In this document: positions 7,396-14,388 of the stretch, in pieces
How the letters are laid out: each line of letters opens with the position of its first letter
Numbering within the stretch: the stretch's first letter is position 1
Assembly: GCA_964430855.1 (NCBI GenBank)
Contig: CAYSHC010000056.1
Coordinates: 1-24,414, forward strand
Direction: 5' to 3'
Origin: JAEZDP01 sp964430855
GTDB lineage: Bacteria > Acidobacteriota > Vicinamibacteria > Vicinamibacterales > Vicinamibacteraceae
Length of the DNA stretch: 24,414 nucleotides
Notes under the pieces: model-generated
What the model saw: only the letters and a program-made list of their open reading frames with translations
Told to the model about the DNA's origin: nothing
The model's database searches: none
Translations under genes and position numbers: made by a program

Positions 7396-8466
7396 TCAGG
7401 ACTGCTCCCGGGGATCGTGGTTCGACTCGGACGTGCCGACGCCGGACCAGTCGCCGAGGCGGACAATTTCCTCGCGCAGGCGGACGCCGAAGCGTGCGGC
7501 GACGGCCTCGCGCGCCTGCTCGATCAGGCTGTGGACGTCCCGGGCGGATCCCGGTCCGTCGATGACGATGAAGTTGGCGTGCACGGGCGAGACGAGCGCG
7601 GCGCCGACGTGTCGCCCCTTGAGGCCCGCGCGGTCCACCAGCGCGCCCGCCGAGCGCGGCATGCCGGCGGGCAGCGGCTCGTCGGGGCCCGGGTTCTGGA
7701 AGATGCAGCCGGCGCTGGCCATGTGCAGTGGCTGGGTCCGCTTGCGGAAGGCCAGCGATTCGCGGGCGATGGCCCGCAGGCGTGCAGGGTCGCCAGGGGT
7801 CACCGCAAACCGCGCCGAGACGACGAGCTCGCCCGTGCGCTGGAGGCGGCTGTCGTCGTAGCCGAACTCCATCTCCGCCGCGGGGACGTCCACACGCGTG
7901 CCGTCCGGCCGCAGCAGCCGCACGTCGACGATGGCCTCGCTGATCAGCCGACCCTGGAAGTGCGCGTTGCCGTACACGGCGCCGCCCACGGTGCCCGGCG
8001 TGCCGGCCCATGCCTCGAGCCCGGCGAGCCCGCGGCCAATCAGCCAGCGGACGAGCGTGTTGATGGTGACACCGGCGTCGGCCCGTACGGTCCCCGGGGT
8101 GTCCTCGCGCACCTCGCCGCCATGGAAGCGCAGGACGACACCCCGCACGCCCGCGTCGGCAACGAGCACGTTGGACCCGCCGCCGAGCGCCACCAGCGGC
8201 ACGCCAGCGGCGTACGCGCAGCGCGCCACGGCGGCCGCGTCGTCCTCGGTGCGCACGGTGACGAGCATGTCGGCCGTGCCGCCCAGGCGAAACGTCGTGA
8301 GCGGCGCCAGCGGCGCGTTCACCTCCACGCGCGCACCCGGCGCCCGGGCCGCGATCGCGTCGCGTAACTCGGCGAGCGTCGTGGCGGGGACGGACACACT
8401 GCTGCCGCCGTGACCACCAGGCGCGGGGCCGGTGGCGGCGGGCCCGAGACCGGGCGTATCAGACAT
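7396..8466 (-). CDS. murB: MurB, UDP-N-acetylenolpyruvoylglucosamine reductase
   Basis: FAD/NADPH enzyme that reduces the MurA product to UDP-MurNAc. The FAD-binding domain is clear: TTFRLGGTADM, VALGGGSNVLVAD, and GTPGTVGGAVYGNA. The proton-donor position is C254 in SAGCIFQNP, where many enzymes have Ser; Cys variants exist in type II MurB. The C-terminal REEIVRLGDW supplies the conserved Glu. The ATG at 8466 gives 356 aa. A GTG at 8496 adds ten residues, and the first ~28 residues are Gly/Pro-rich, so the real start may even be a GTG nearer VSVPATT. No clear Shine-Dalgarno decides it. It heads the murB-murA pair; the usual murC and ftsQ neighbours are absent here. Confidence 0.93.
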   Translation of the reverse strand: MSDTPGLGPAATGPAPGGHGGSSVSVPATTLAELRDAIAARAPGARVEVNAPLAPLTTFRLGGTADMLVTVRTEDDAAAVARCAYAAGVPLVALGGGSNVLVADAGVRGVVLRFHGGEVREDTPGTVRADAGVTINTLVRWLIGRGLAGLEAWAGTPGTVGGAVYGNAHFQGRLISEAIVDVRLLRPDGTRVDVPAAEMEFGYDDSRLQRTGELVVSARFAVTPGDPARLRAIARESLAFRKRTQPLHMASAGCIFQNPGPDEPLPAGMPRSAGALVDRAGLKGRHVGAALVSPVHANFIVIDGPGSARDVHSLIEQAREAVAARFGVRLREEIVRLGDWSGVGTSESNHDPREQS

Positions 8467-8553
8467 GGAAGGGAAGCGCGTCACCGGAGGTGACACGAGG
8501 CCGACGATCCAGCGAGTGGGAAGGACTGCGACAACACCGGGCCGAACGACGGA

Positions 8554-8769
8554 CTACTGACCTTCCTGTTCCTCGATCTGCCAGTCCTGCTTCGGCTGCG
8601 GGCCGGGCACGATGCCAGCGAGATCGGGGTCCTCATCGGCGCTGCGGCGCGGCTGCTGTTCCTGGCGTGCCTTGGCCTCCGCCCGCTCGGCGGCCTTGCG
8701 ACGACGGCGTTCGGCCACGGCTCGCTCGCGTTCGCGCTTCGCCTGCGTGAGGCGCCCTTTCTGGCTCAT
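8554..8769 (-). CDS. Small highly charged hypothetical protein
   Basis: 71-aa protein, not recognised. The N-terminal 45 residues are a very basic, Arg/Lys/Ala/Glu-rich helix (MSQKGRLTQAKRERERAVAE, then RRRRKAAERAEAKARQEQQ), likely to form an extended single helix or coiled coil. The C-terminal 25 residues are acidic (SADEDPDLAGI, then QIEEQEGQ). The ATG at 8769 is supported by a strong GGAGGAGAG Shine-Dalgarno about 8 nt upstream; the longer frame to 8817 lacks this. A candidate promoter lies at 8887-8915 and a structured leader between. It precedes murB by about 90 nt on the same strand. The composition suggests a nucleic-acid or ribosome contact, but this is speculation. Confidence 0.7.
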   Translation of the reverse strand: MSQKGRLTQAKRERERAVAERRRRKAAERAEAKARQEQQPRRSADEDPDLAGIVPGPQPKQDWQIEEQEGQ

Positions 8770-8829
8770 CGTGCTTCTCTCCTCCTCGAAGGCAGGCGGC
8801 GCCTCCGCCGTGCGCATGACACGACGTCA

Positions 8830-8872
8830 CCGGAACACGGCCGTTCCGGATCCTGCCCGTGGTCAACTGACC
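8830..8872 (-). promoter_or_regulatory. Two palindromes in the leader of the small charged gene
   Basis: A 7-bp hairpin CCGGAAC (8830-8836) / GTTCCGG (8843-8849) with a 6-nt loop, and a short palindrome GGTCAACTGACC (8861-8872, 5-bp arms). Both sit between the predicted transcript start near 8880 and the start codon at 8769. They could be a protein-binding site or leader structure; function is unknown. Confidence 0.35.
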
Positions 8873-8886
8873 TGGCGCTCCCGACC

Positions 8887-8915
8887 ATTGTACGTGGCCG
8901 GCGCCGTTCTGTCGT
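8887..8915 (-). promoter_or_regulatory. Candidate sigma70 promoter for the small gene and murBA
   Basis: Minus strand: ACGACA (8910-8915), 17-nt spacer, TACAAT (8887-8892). The -10 is one base off consensus and the -35 retains GACA. The predicted leader is about 110 nt. Confidence 0.5.
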
Positions 8916-8949
8916 CCTCCCGCGTTGTGCGCGTGCCGCACCCGGCGTG

Positions 8950-9303
8950 TCACGCACGCCGCCGGCGCGCGCAGGCGAGCCCCACGAGCACGCCGGCCAG
9001 CCAGCTCACGACGATGCCCGTGGCGTACACGGCGAACGCGACAGGCCAGAGCGTGCCGTGCCTGAGCTGCCACAGGATCCAGGCGAGCAGCGGCACGAGG
9101 ACCCGCAGGCGCCGCGGCCACGTTGGCAACGCCGGGGCCGCCGCGCCGCCGGCCAGGACGAGCACCGATGCCAGGAGCGCCCACCGGGCTGGCGACACGC
9201 TGTCGCGCCAGATGCCCGGCTCTATCTCCACGCCCTGCCAGCGCGTCCCGAGCGTGATGACGGCGACGGCCACAAGCCCCGCGGCGACGAATACCTCACG
9301 CAT
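8950..9303 (-). CDS. Small hypothetical membrane protein
   Basis: 117-aa protein, not recognised. It has an N-terminal hydrophobic segment (VFVAAGLVAVAVITLG, which could be an anchor or signal), a second at ARWALLASVLVLAGGAA, a third at VLVPLLAWILW, and a fourth at LWPVAFAVYATGIVVSWLAG, ending in a basic ARRRRA tail that would sit inside the cytoplasm. The ATG at 9303 is chosen because GGAGG lies 6 nt upstream; the frame is open further upstream but without such a signal. It lies 103 nt downstream of the secreted PLA2-like gene on the same strand and may be co-transcribed with it. Confidence 0.65.
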   Translation of the reverse strand: MREVFVAAGLVAVAVITLGTRWQGVEIEPGIWRDSVSPARWALLASVLVLAGGAAAPALPTWPRRLRVLVPLLAWILWQLRHGTLWPVAFAVYATGIVVSWLAGVLVGLACARRRRA

Positions 9304-9406
9304 GCTCAGCCTCCATTGGCCGTGCCTCGCACCGTCGGCCCGGTGCGGCCGGGCCGGTGCCTGGACCGCCGGGACAGCCGAGGCCGGCCGCCCCGGCACC
9401 TGTCGA

Positions 9407-10690
9407 TCACGCGGCGATGCACGACTGGCATGTCACGGGGCAGAATCCCCCCGAGGCCCGCGAGCAGTCCGTGTCGTCGCCACCGCCGCCGCCACCGCCG
9501 CCGCCCGAGCCGCCGCAGTGGTAGGGGTTGGCGAGTGTGCAGAAGCAGTACACCGCCTGCGCGTTGCACCGCGCGCATTGCCAATGTGCCGAGAAGGGCC
9601 ACCACCACGAGAGTGCCGAGCAGCCCTGCTTCTCGTAGCACGTGTCGTGCCGATCGCAGCACATCCGGAAGACCGTTCCGTCGAGCCAGTGCAGGTTGTC
9701 GCAGCCGGGCTCGTTGAACGTGCCGGTGGACGCGGCGGGCGTGGCGCCCCAGGCTGGCAGCGACGTCCGCCACGGCAGCGGCTGCGAGAGGCCGGCCAGC
9801 GGCCCGAGCCACGCCACCTGGCCGAGCGCCGGCGCATCGGACGGACGCGTGAAGACGTCACGCAGCCGCCGCACGACGGGGCTGCCGAGGTCGGTGTGCT
9901 GCGGATGGGTCGCGAAATAGTACGCCTGGACGTTGGCCCACGCGAGCGTCGGCGTGAACGTCCAGCCCTCGGGCAGGCGGTCGGGCATGACGACCCCCGA
10001 CGTGCCGCCCTCGATTTTCCACGTGAGCACCTGTGCGGTGTCGAACCAGCGGACGAAGCCCAGGTGGCGGCCCGTCCGCCTGTCCACCACCCGCGCGGTG
10101 AACTTCGAGTAGTCGATGCGCTTGCCCTTCACGCGCACCGGCTGATGCTCGTCGAGGGTGGCCGTCACGTCGACGTCCGGAAAGGTCGTGCGGACCTTCC
10201 GGATCCGCGCGGCCAGTTGCGCCACACTTCGCCCGCGCCCGCGAGCGGCCGGGTCGCGCCGGACGTGCCCGTCCCAGACCGTGGCGGCAGGGCTCGCCGG
10301 CCGGCCGGCCCTGACGTTCTCGGCGGCGTCCACCCAGTTGGTATAGAGCTGGACGGCCGTCCAGTCGAGGCCGACGTCGGTGGCGTCGGCCAGCTCGAAC
10401 GCAAAGGCGTTCGCGGCGTCGGCGGCCGGGCGGAACCGCACGCCGCGCTGACCGCGCTGGCCCTCGAGGTGAGCCTGCAGCCGGCCCTGTGCGTTGCGCA
10501 GCGACGCCCGCCAGCTGCCGTCCGTCGCCCGCCGCGTCTCCACCTCCGCATCGTCGAAGGTCACGACGACCCGTTCGGCGCGGGCCTCCAGCTCGTGGAA
10601 CGTCGTGCCCATGTTCACGCTCTGCGCGTGGGCGCCGGCAGGACCCCACCACACGAGGAGCCCGGCCACCCACCACCCTGTACGTCGCAT
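9407..10690 (-). CDS. Secreted protein with C-terminal phospholipase A2-like domain
   Basis: 427 aa. An N-terminal signal peptide (MRRTGWWVAGLLVWWGPAG, then AHAQ) points to export. About residues 28-320 form a region I do not recognise. About residues 325-392 carry a compact Cys-rich domain with CCDRHDTCY at 344-352, the catalytic His-Asp signature of secreted phospholipase A2 (H348, D349). It is preceded by GCDNLHW and followed by a CARCNAQAVYCFC helix. The arrangement is closest to group XII-type PLA2 (GCG...CCNQHDRCY...C). After it come nine consecutive Gly (396-404) and a tail with four more Cys (CSRASGGFCPVTCQSC). The ATG at 10690 has GGAGG 5 nt upstream. Lipase activity is inferred from the motif; the N-terminal region may target it to a surface or partner. 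Confidence 0.72.
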   Translation of the reverse strand: MRRTGWWVAGLLVWWGPAGAHAQSVNMGTTFHELEARAERVVVTFDDAEVETRRATDGSWRASLRNAQGRLQAHLEGQRGQRGVRFRPAADAANAFAFELADATDVGLDWTAVQLYTNWVDAAENVRAGRPASPAATVWDGHVRRDPAARGRGRSVAQLAARIRKVRTTFPDVDVTATLDEHQPVRVKGKRIDYSKFTARVVDRRTGRHLGFVRWFDTAQVLTWKIEGGTSGVVMPDRLPEGWTFTPTLAWANVQAYYFATHPQHTDLGSPVVRRLRDVFTRPSDAPALGQVAWLGPLAGLSQPLPWRTSLPAWGATPAASTGTFNEPGCDNLHWLDGTVFRMCCDRHDTCYEKQGCSALSWWWPFSAHWQCARCNAQAVYCFCTLANPYHCGGSGGGGGGGGGDDTDCSRASGGFCPVTCQSCIAA

Positions 10691-10887
10691 GCTCGCCTCC
10701 GTCAGCGGCCAAACCGCCGTGAAGACGGGCAGGTCCCCCGACCGCCGTGACAAGTGCAAACCGCGGGCCACGGGGAGGCCGGGAGAATCGTCCCAACCGG
10801 CGAGGCGACGTGGCAGCAACTGCATGGGTGCCTCGGAGGCGTGTCGCAGAACCTGCGATCCTGCCGAGTCCGCCGGCGCGGCTTGTC

Positions 10888-10916
10888 TTGTCAGCTTCGA
10901 GAGGGGCCGGTAGGAT
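10888..10916 (+). promoter_or_regulatory. Sigma70-type promoter of acyP-apt
   Basis: TTGTCA (10888-10893), 17-nt spacer, TAGGAT (10911-10916). The predicted start site is near 10923, only about 3 nt before the acyP ATG, so the mRNA may be leaderless. Confidence 0.65.
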
Positions 10917-10925
10917 TAGCCGGCC

Positions 10926-11198
10926 ATGATTCGGGCGCGGCGCATGCAGGTGACCGGGCGGGTGCAGGGCGTGGGCTACAGGGCCTTCGTCGTGGAGGCT
11001 GCCCGTGCCGAAGGCCTGCGAGGCTGGGTGCGCAACGCCCCGGACGGGCACGTCGACGTCCACGCCGAAGGCGACGCGGAGGCGCTGTCGCGGTTCGAGT
11101 GGCGCCTGTGGCAGGGGCCGCCCGGCGCCCGTGTCGATGATGTCACCACCGAAGACGTGCTGGCCGAGTCGCCGGACGGCTTCCGCATTCGCTCCTGA
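10926..11198 (+). CDS. acyP: Acylphosphatase
   Basis: Small cytosolic enzyme of 90 aa that hydrolyses carboxyl-phosphate bonds of acyl phosphates. The signature VTGRVQGVGYRAFV holds the phosphate-binding Arg (R19), and GWVRNAPDGHVDVHAEGD holds the catalytic Asn (N37). The start is ATG at 10926; a second ATG at codon 7 would still leave the domain complete. No Shine-Dalgarno is visible, consistent with the promoter position that predicts a leaderless transcript. The next gene (apt) begins 5 nt after its stop, so the two form an operon. Confidence 0.95.
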   Translation: MIRARRMQVTGRVQGVGYRAFVVEAARAEGLRGWVRNAPDGHVDVHAEGDAEALSRFEWRLWQGPPGARVDDVTTEDVLAESPDGFRIRS

Positions 11199-11203
11199 CC
11201 TGC

Positions 11204-11737
11204 ATGAACGACACCGCGTCCATCCTCAAGTCGAAGATCCGGCACGTCCCGGACTTCCCGAAGCCCGGTATCCTCTTCTACGACATCACGACGTTGCTGC
11301 TCGATCCCGAGGGCTACCGCCTCGCGCTCGACGCGCTCGGGGCGCCGTACACCGCCGGCAGTGTCGACCTGGTGGTCGGCATCGAGAGCCGGGGGTTCAT
11401 CTTCGGCGCCGCGCTGGCCGACAGGCTGGGCGCCGGGTTCGTGCCGGTGCGCAAGCCGGGGAAGCTTCCCGCCGCCACCCGTCAGGTGTCGTACGACCTT
11501 GAATACGGGTCGGACAGCCTCCAGGTACACGCCGACGCGATCGCGCCGGGGCAGCGGGTGATCGTCGTGGACGACCTGCTCGCGACCGGCGGCACGGCGA
11601 AGGCCACCGTGAACCTCCTCGACTCGCTCGGGGCGTCGGTGATCGGCGTCTCGTTCTTGATCGAGCTCACGTTCCTCAACGGCCGCCGGCACCTCGACGG
11701 CCATCCCGTCCACGTCGTCATGTCGTACGACGAATAG
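11204..11737 (+). CDS. apt: Adenine phosphoribosyltransferase
   Basis: Purine salvage enzyme converting adenine and PRPP to AMP. The 177-aa length fits the family exactly. The PRPP-binding motif VIVVDDLLATGGTA, the N-terminal IRHVPDFPKPGILFYDI and the IESRGFIFGAALA loop are all present, as is the RKPGKLP flexible loop. The ATG at 11204 lies 5 nt downstream of acyP, so it is expressed from the same promoter. Nothing unusual was seen. Confidence 0.97.
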   Translation: MNDTASILKSKIRHVPDFPKPGILFYDITTLLLDPEGYRLALDALGAPYTAGSVDLVVGIESRGFIFGAALADRLGAGFVPVRKPGKLPAATRQVSYDLEYGSDSLQVHADAIAPGQRVIVVDDLLATGGTAKATVNLLDSLGASVIGVSFLIELTFLNGRRHLDGHPVHVVMSYDE

Positions 11738-11813
11738 CGAGGGAAAAGGCCACGGCCGAGGTGCGTCCGGCCGGGGTATCATGTCTCTTTGGGTGTTTCT
11801 GCCCGACCGATTC

Positions 11814-11890
11814 GAGCGTGTAGCTCAGCAGGATAGAGCGGCCGCCTCCTAAGCGGCAGGTCCCCGGTTCGACTCCGGGCACGCTCACCA
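11814..11890 (+). tRNA. tRNA-Arg(CCT)
   Basis: 77-nt cloverleaf with encoded CCA. The acceptor is GAGCGTG (11814-11820) with CACGCTC (11880-11886). The anticodon stem GCCGC/GCGGC encloses CTCCTAA, anticodon CCT at 11848-11850, reading AGG. The T arm is CCCGG-TTCGACT-CCGGG. TATCAT at 11777-11782 is a possible -10 box, but no matching -35 is evident. Six T residues at 11894-11899 directly follow the CCA. Confidence 0.96.
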
Positions 11891-11949
11891 GACTTTTTTG
11901 CGCGGAGGACGTCCGTGGTGCCCGACAGGCGTGCGCCGCGGCTCGACGT

Positions 11950-12684
11950 ATGAAGAAAGCGGAACGCGAACGCCTCAAGCACAACGAAGCAGCGGACGCC
12001 ATCGCGTGGTTCTCGCTGTTTGTCGCCTCGCACGGACGGACGATCGCGTTGGCGGCGATTGCCGCCGTCATCGTCGTCGGCGGCATCCTCGGCTACAACG
12101 CCTACCGGGCGCGCACCGAGGAACGCGCGCACGAGCAGTTGCAGGCCGCCATCGAGACGGCGCGCCGGCCTGTCGTGGCGCCGGCCGAGGGCCAGCCGCC
12201 GGCGGAGGGGAGCTTCGCCACCGAGGCCGAGCGGACGTCCGCGGTGATCGGCGAACTGCAGGCGGTGGCCGACGGGTTCCCCGGCACCGATGCCGGCCTC
12301 CAGGCCCGGTACTACGCCGCGTCGCTGCTCGCCGAGAGCGGGCGGCTCGAAGAAGCGGCGGCGGCCTACCAGCAGGTCATCGACAGGAGCGGTTCCTCGA
12401 TCCTCGGACGGATGGCCACGCTGGGGCTCGCGACCGTGCAGGTGCGGGCGAAGCAGTTCGACTCGGCGATCGCGACGTTCCAGTCGCTGGCCTCGTCGGG
12501 CGACGACCTGCCGACCGACGGCATCCTCATGCAGCTTGCCGACGCCTATGCCCAGGCGGGCCGCCACAGCGAGGCCATCGATACCTTCAAGCGGGTGGCT
12601 GGCGAGTTCCCCCAGAGCCCCTACGCGGCGGAGGCCCGTGAGCGGGCCGACCGCCTCCAGGCCGACGTCCCGGCCGCTTCCTGA
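11950..12684 (+). CDS. Membrane-anchored TPR protein, YfgM-like
   Basis: 244 aa. A short charged cytoplasmic N terminus (MKKAERERLKHNEAADAIAW) is followed by one membrane helix at about 31-49 (TIALAAIAAVIVVGGILGY), then an exported part. The C-terminal half (about 90-240) contains three or four tetratricopeptide-like helical repeats, for example ARYYAASLLAESGRLEEAAA, LGLATVQVRAKQFDSAI, and LADAYAQAGRHSEAIDTFKR. The topology and N-terminal motif match the YfgM/TPR_21 group, which in E. coli associates with SecYEG and PpiD as a periplasmic chaperone. The start is ATG at 11950 without a clear Shine-Dalgarno, 59 nt after tRNA-Arg. The next gene's GTG lies 4 nt past its stop, so the histidine kinase is probably co-expressed. 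Confidence 0.82.
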   Translation: MKKAERERLKHNEAADAIAWFSLFVASHGRTIALAAIAAVIVVGGILGYNAYRARTEERAHEQLQAAIETARRPVVAPAEGQPPAEGSFATEAERTSAVIGELQAVADGFPGTDAGLQARYYAASLLAESGRLEEAAAAYQQVIDRSGSSILGRMATLGLATVQVRAKQFDSAIATFQSLASSGDDLPTDGILMQLADAYAQAGRHSEAIDTFKRVAGEFPQSPYAAEARERADRLQADVPAAS

Positions 12685-12688
12685 CGGG

Positions 12689-14380
12689 GTGCATCCTCCC
12701 AGCGTCTTGCAGACGGTGGCCGCGCTTGGCGCCCGCGCGCTGGCCGGCACACCGCTGCCCGAGCTCCTCGATGCGGGCATGGACGCGGCGCGCAGCAGCA
12801 CGCGGGCCGACCTTGCCGTGCTGTTCGAGCGATCGCCTGGCGGCGACACGCTGCTGATGCGGGCGGGCCTCGGCTGGCGCCCGGGCACCATCGGGCGCGT
12901 GTCGCTCAGCACCGGGCCCGGGTCGTTCGGCCGTCACGTGCTCCAGGAGCCGTACGTCATGATCGAGAGCCTGCCGACGGCGCCCGAGTTCGGGCTCCCG
13001 GCGGTGCTGCGCGAGCATCACGTCGAGAGCATGGCGTGCGTGCGGCTCGACGGCCACGACGCGACGCTCGGCGCCATCGCCGTGATGAACGTGCGCGCGC
13101 AGGCGTTCCCGCCGTCGGTGCGCGACGTGCTCCAGGCCATCGGCAACGTGCTGGCGACGGCCATCCTGCGCCAGGTGACCGAGGAGGGGCTGCTCAAGAG
13201 CCAGATCCGGCTCCAGAGCGTGCAGAAGATGGAGGCCATCGGCCGGCTGGCCGGGGGCATCGCCCACGACTTCAACAACCTGGTCCAGGCGATCGGCGGC
13301 TACACCGAGATTCTGCTCGAGCAGATCGATCCATCCGACCCGCTGCACCGCAATGCCGTCGAGATCAAGAAGGCCGGCGACCGCGCCGCGGCGCTCACGC
13401 GCCAGCTGCTGGCCTTCAGCCGGCAGCAGGTGCTCCAGCCGACCATCCTCGATCTCAACGCCGTCATCCGGCACGTCGAGGAACTGCTCGCGCGGCTCAT
13501 CGGCGCAGACATCGAGCTCAGGACACGCCTGGCCGACGACCTGTGGAGCGTACGTGCCGACGCTGCGCAGATCGAGCAGGTGCTGATGAACCTCGTGGTC
13601 AACGCGCGCGACGCCATGCCGAACGGCGGCGAGCTGACGATTGAGACCGCCAACGTGGAGCTGGCGCGCAACGAGGACGGCGAGCCGTTCTCCGTGATTG
13701 CCGGACCCTACGTGCTGCTGGCCGTCAGCGACATGGGCTTCGGCATGAACGCCGAGACGCGTGCCCGCGCGTTCGAGCCGTTCTTCACCACCAAGGCTCC
13801 GGGGCAGGGCACCGGCCTCGGCCTGTCCACCGTGTACGGCATCGTCAAGCAGAGCGGCGGGTACATCTGGGTGGACAGCGAGCTCGGTGCCGGCACGCGC
13901 GTCAGGATCTACCTGCCGCGTGTGGACCAGATGCCGCTGCCGCTCTTCGTGCCGCCGACGCCGGAACCCGAGCCGCCGCCCGCACCGCGGCCGCGGCGCG
14001 GGTCCGAGACCGTGCTGCTCGTCGAGGACGAGGATGGCGTCCGCGAGCTCATTCACGAGTGGCTCGGCGGCCACGGCTACGAGATGCTCGTGGCCGCGGA
14101 CGGGCCCGAGGCGCTCGCGATCGCGGAGGCGCGCAAGGAGCCGATCGACCTGCTCCTTGCCGACGTGGTGATGCCGACGATGGGAGGGCCCGCCCTCGCC
14201 AAGCGAATGCTGGCGCGGCAGCCATCGCTGCGGGTGATCTTCGTCTCGGGCTACGCCGACGAGGCCATCGGCGACCGGCGGATGCTCGAGGAGGGCGCGT
14301 CGTTCCTGCAGAAGCCGTTCACGCTCCAGGAACTGCTCCAAAAGGTGCGCGAGGTGCTCGACGCGCCTCGGCGGGAGTAG
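12689..14380 (+). CDS. Soluble hybrid histidine kinase (GAF-HisKA-HATPase-REC)
   Basis: 563 aa, no membrane segment. In order: a GAF-like sensory domain (about 5-150); HisKA with the H-box GRLAGGIAHDFNN, phospho-acceptor H193; a HATPase_c domain with NLVVNARDAMPNGG, DMGFGM and GTGLGLSTVYG (about 290-410); a Pro-rich linker (about 415-435); and a receiver domain (about 438-555) with D447 in the VEDE acidic pocket, phospho-acceptor D492 in LLADVVMP, and the conserved Lys in LQKPF. The GTG at 12689 is chosen because it directly follows the TPR gene; the open frame further upstream overlaps that gene. It may phosphorylate its own receiver or feed neighbouring receivers. The signal is unknown. Confidence 0.9.
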   Translation: MHPPSVLQTVAALGARALAGTPLPELLDAGMDAARSSTRADLAVLFERSPGGDTLLMRAGLGWRPGTIGRVSLSTGPGSFGRHVLQEPYVMIESLPTAPEFGLPAVLREHHVESMACVRLDGHDATLGAIAVMNVRAQAFPPSVRDVLQAIGNVLATAILRQVTEEGLLKSQIRLQSVQKMEAIGRLAGGIAHDFNNLVQAIGGYTEILLEQIDPSDPLHRNAVEIKKAGDRAAALTRQLLAFSRQQVLQPTILDLNAVIRHVEELLARLIGADIELRTRLADDLWSVRADAAQIEQVLMNLVVNARDAMPNGGELTIETANVELARNEDGEPFSVIAGPYVLLAVSDMGFGMNAETRARAFEPFFTTKAPGQGTGLGLSTVYGIVKQSGGYIWVDSELGAGTRVRIYLPRVDQMPLPLFVPPTPEPEPPPAPRPRRGSETVLLVEDEDGVRELIHEWLGGHGYEMLVAADGPEALAIAEARKEPIDLLLADVVMPTMGGPALAKRMLARQPSLRVIFVSGYADEAIGDRRMLEEGASFLQKPFTLQELLQKVREVLDAPRRE

Positions 14381-14388
14381 TCGTCGCC

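Noticed and set aside
8612..10750. 712-aa plus-strand frame across the murB-upstream and PLA2-like region
   Set aside because: It is Arg/Ala/Pro-rich with no domains and is antisense to genes with good ribosome sites, a signal peptide and conserved motifs.
11894..11899. T6 run after tRNA-Arg as a rho-independent terminator
   Set aside because: There is no separate GC hairpin between the tRNA and the T run; the acceptor stem is too far from a standard terminator layout to call.
12290..14380. 696-aa frame joining the end of the TPR gene region to the hybrid kinase
   Set aside because: The N-terminal 133 residues are an out-of-frame reading of the TPR gene (Ser/Arg/Pro-rich). Kinase homology starts after the GTG at 12689.
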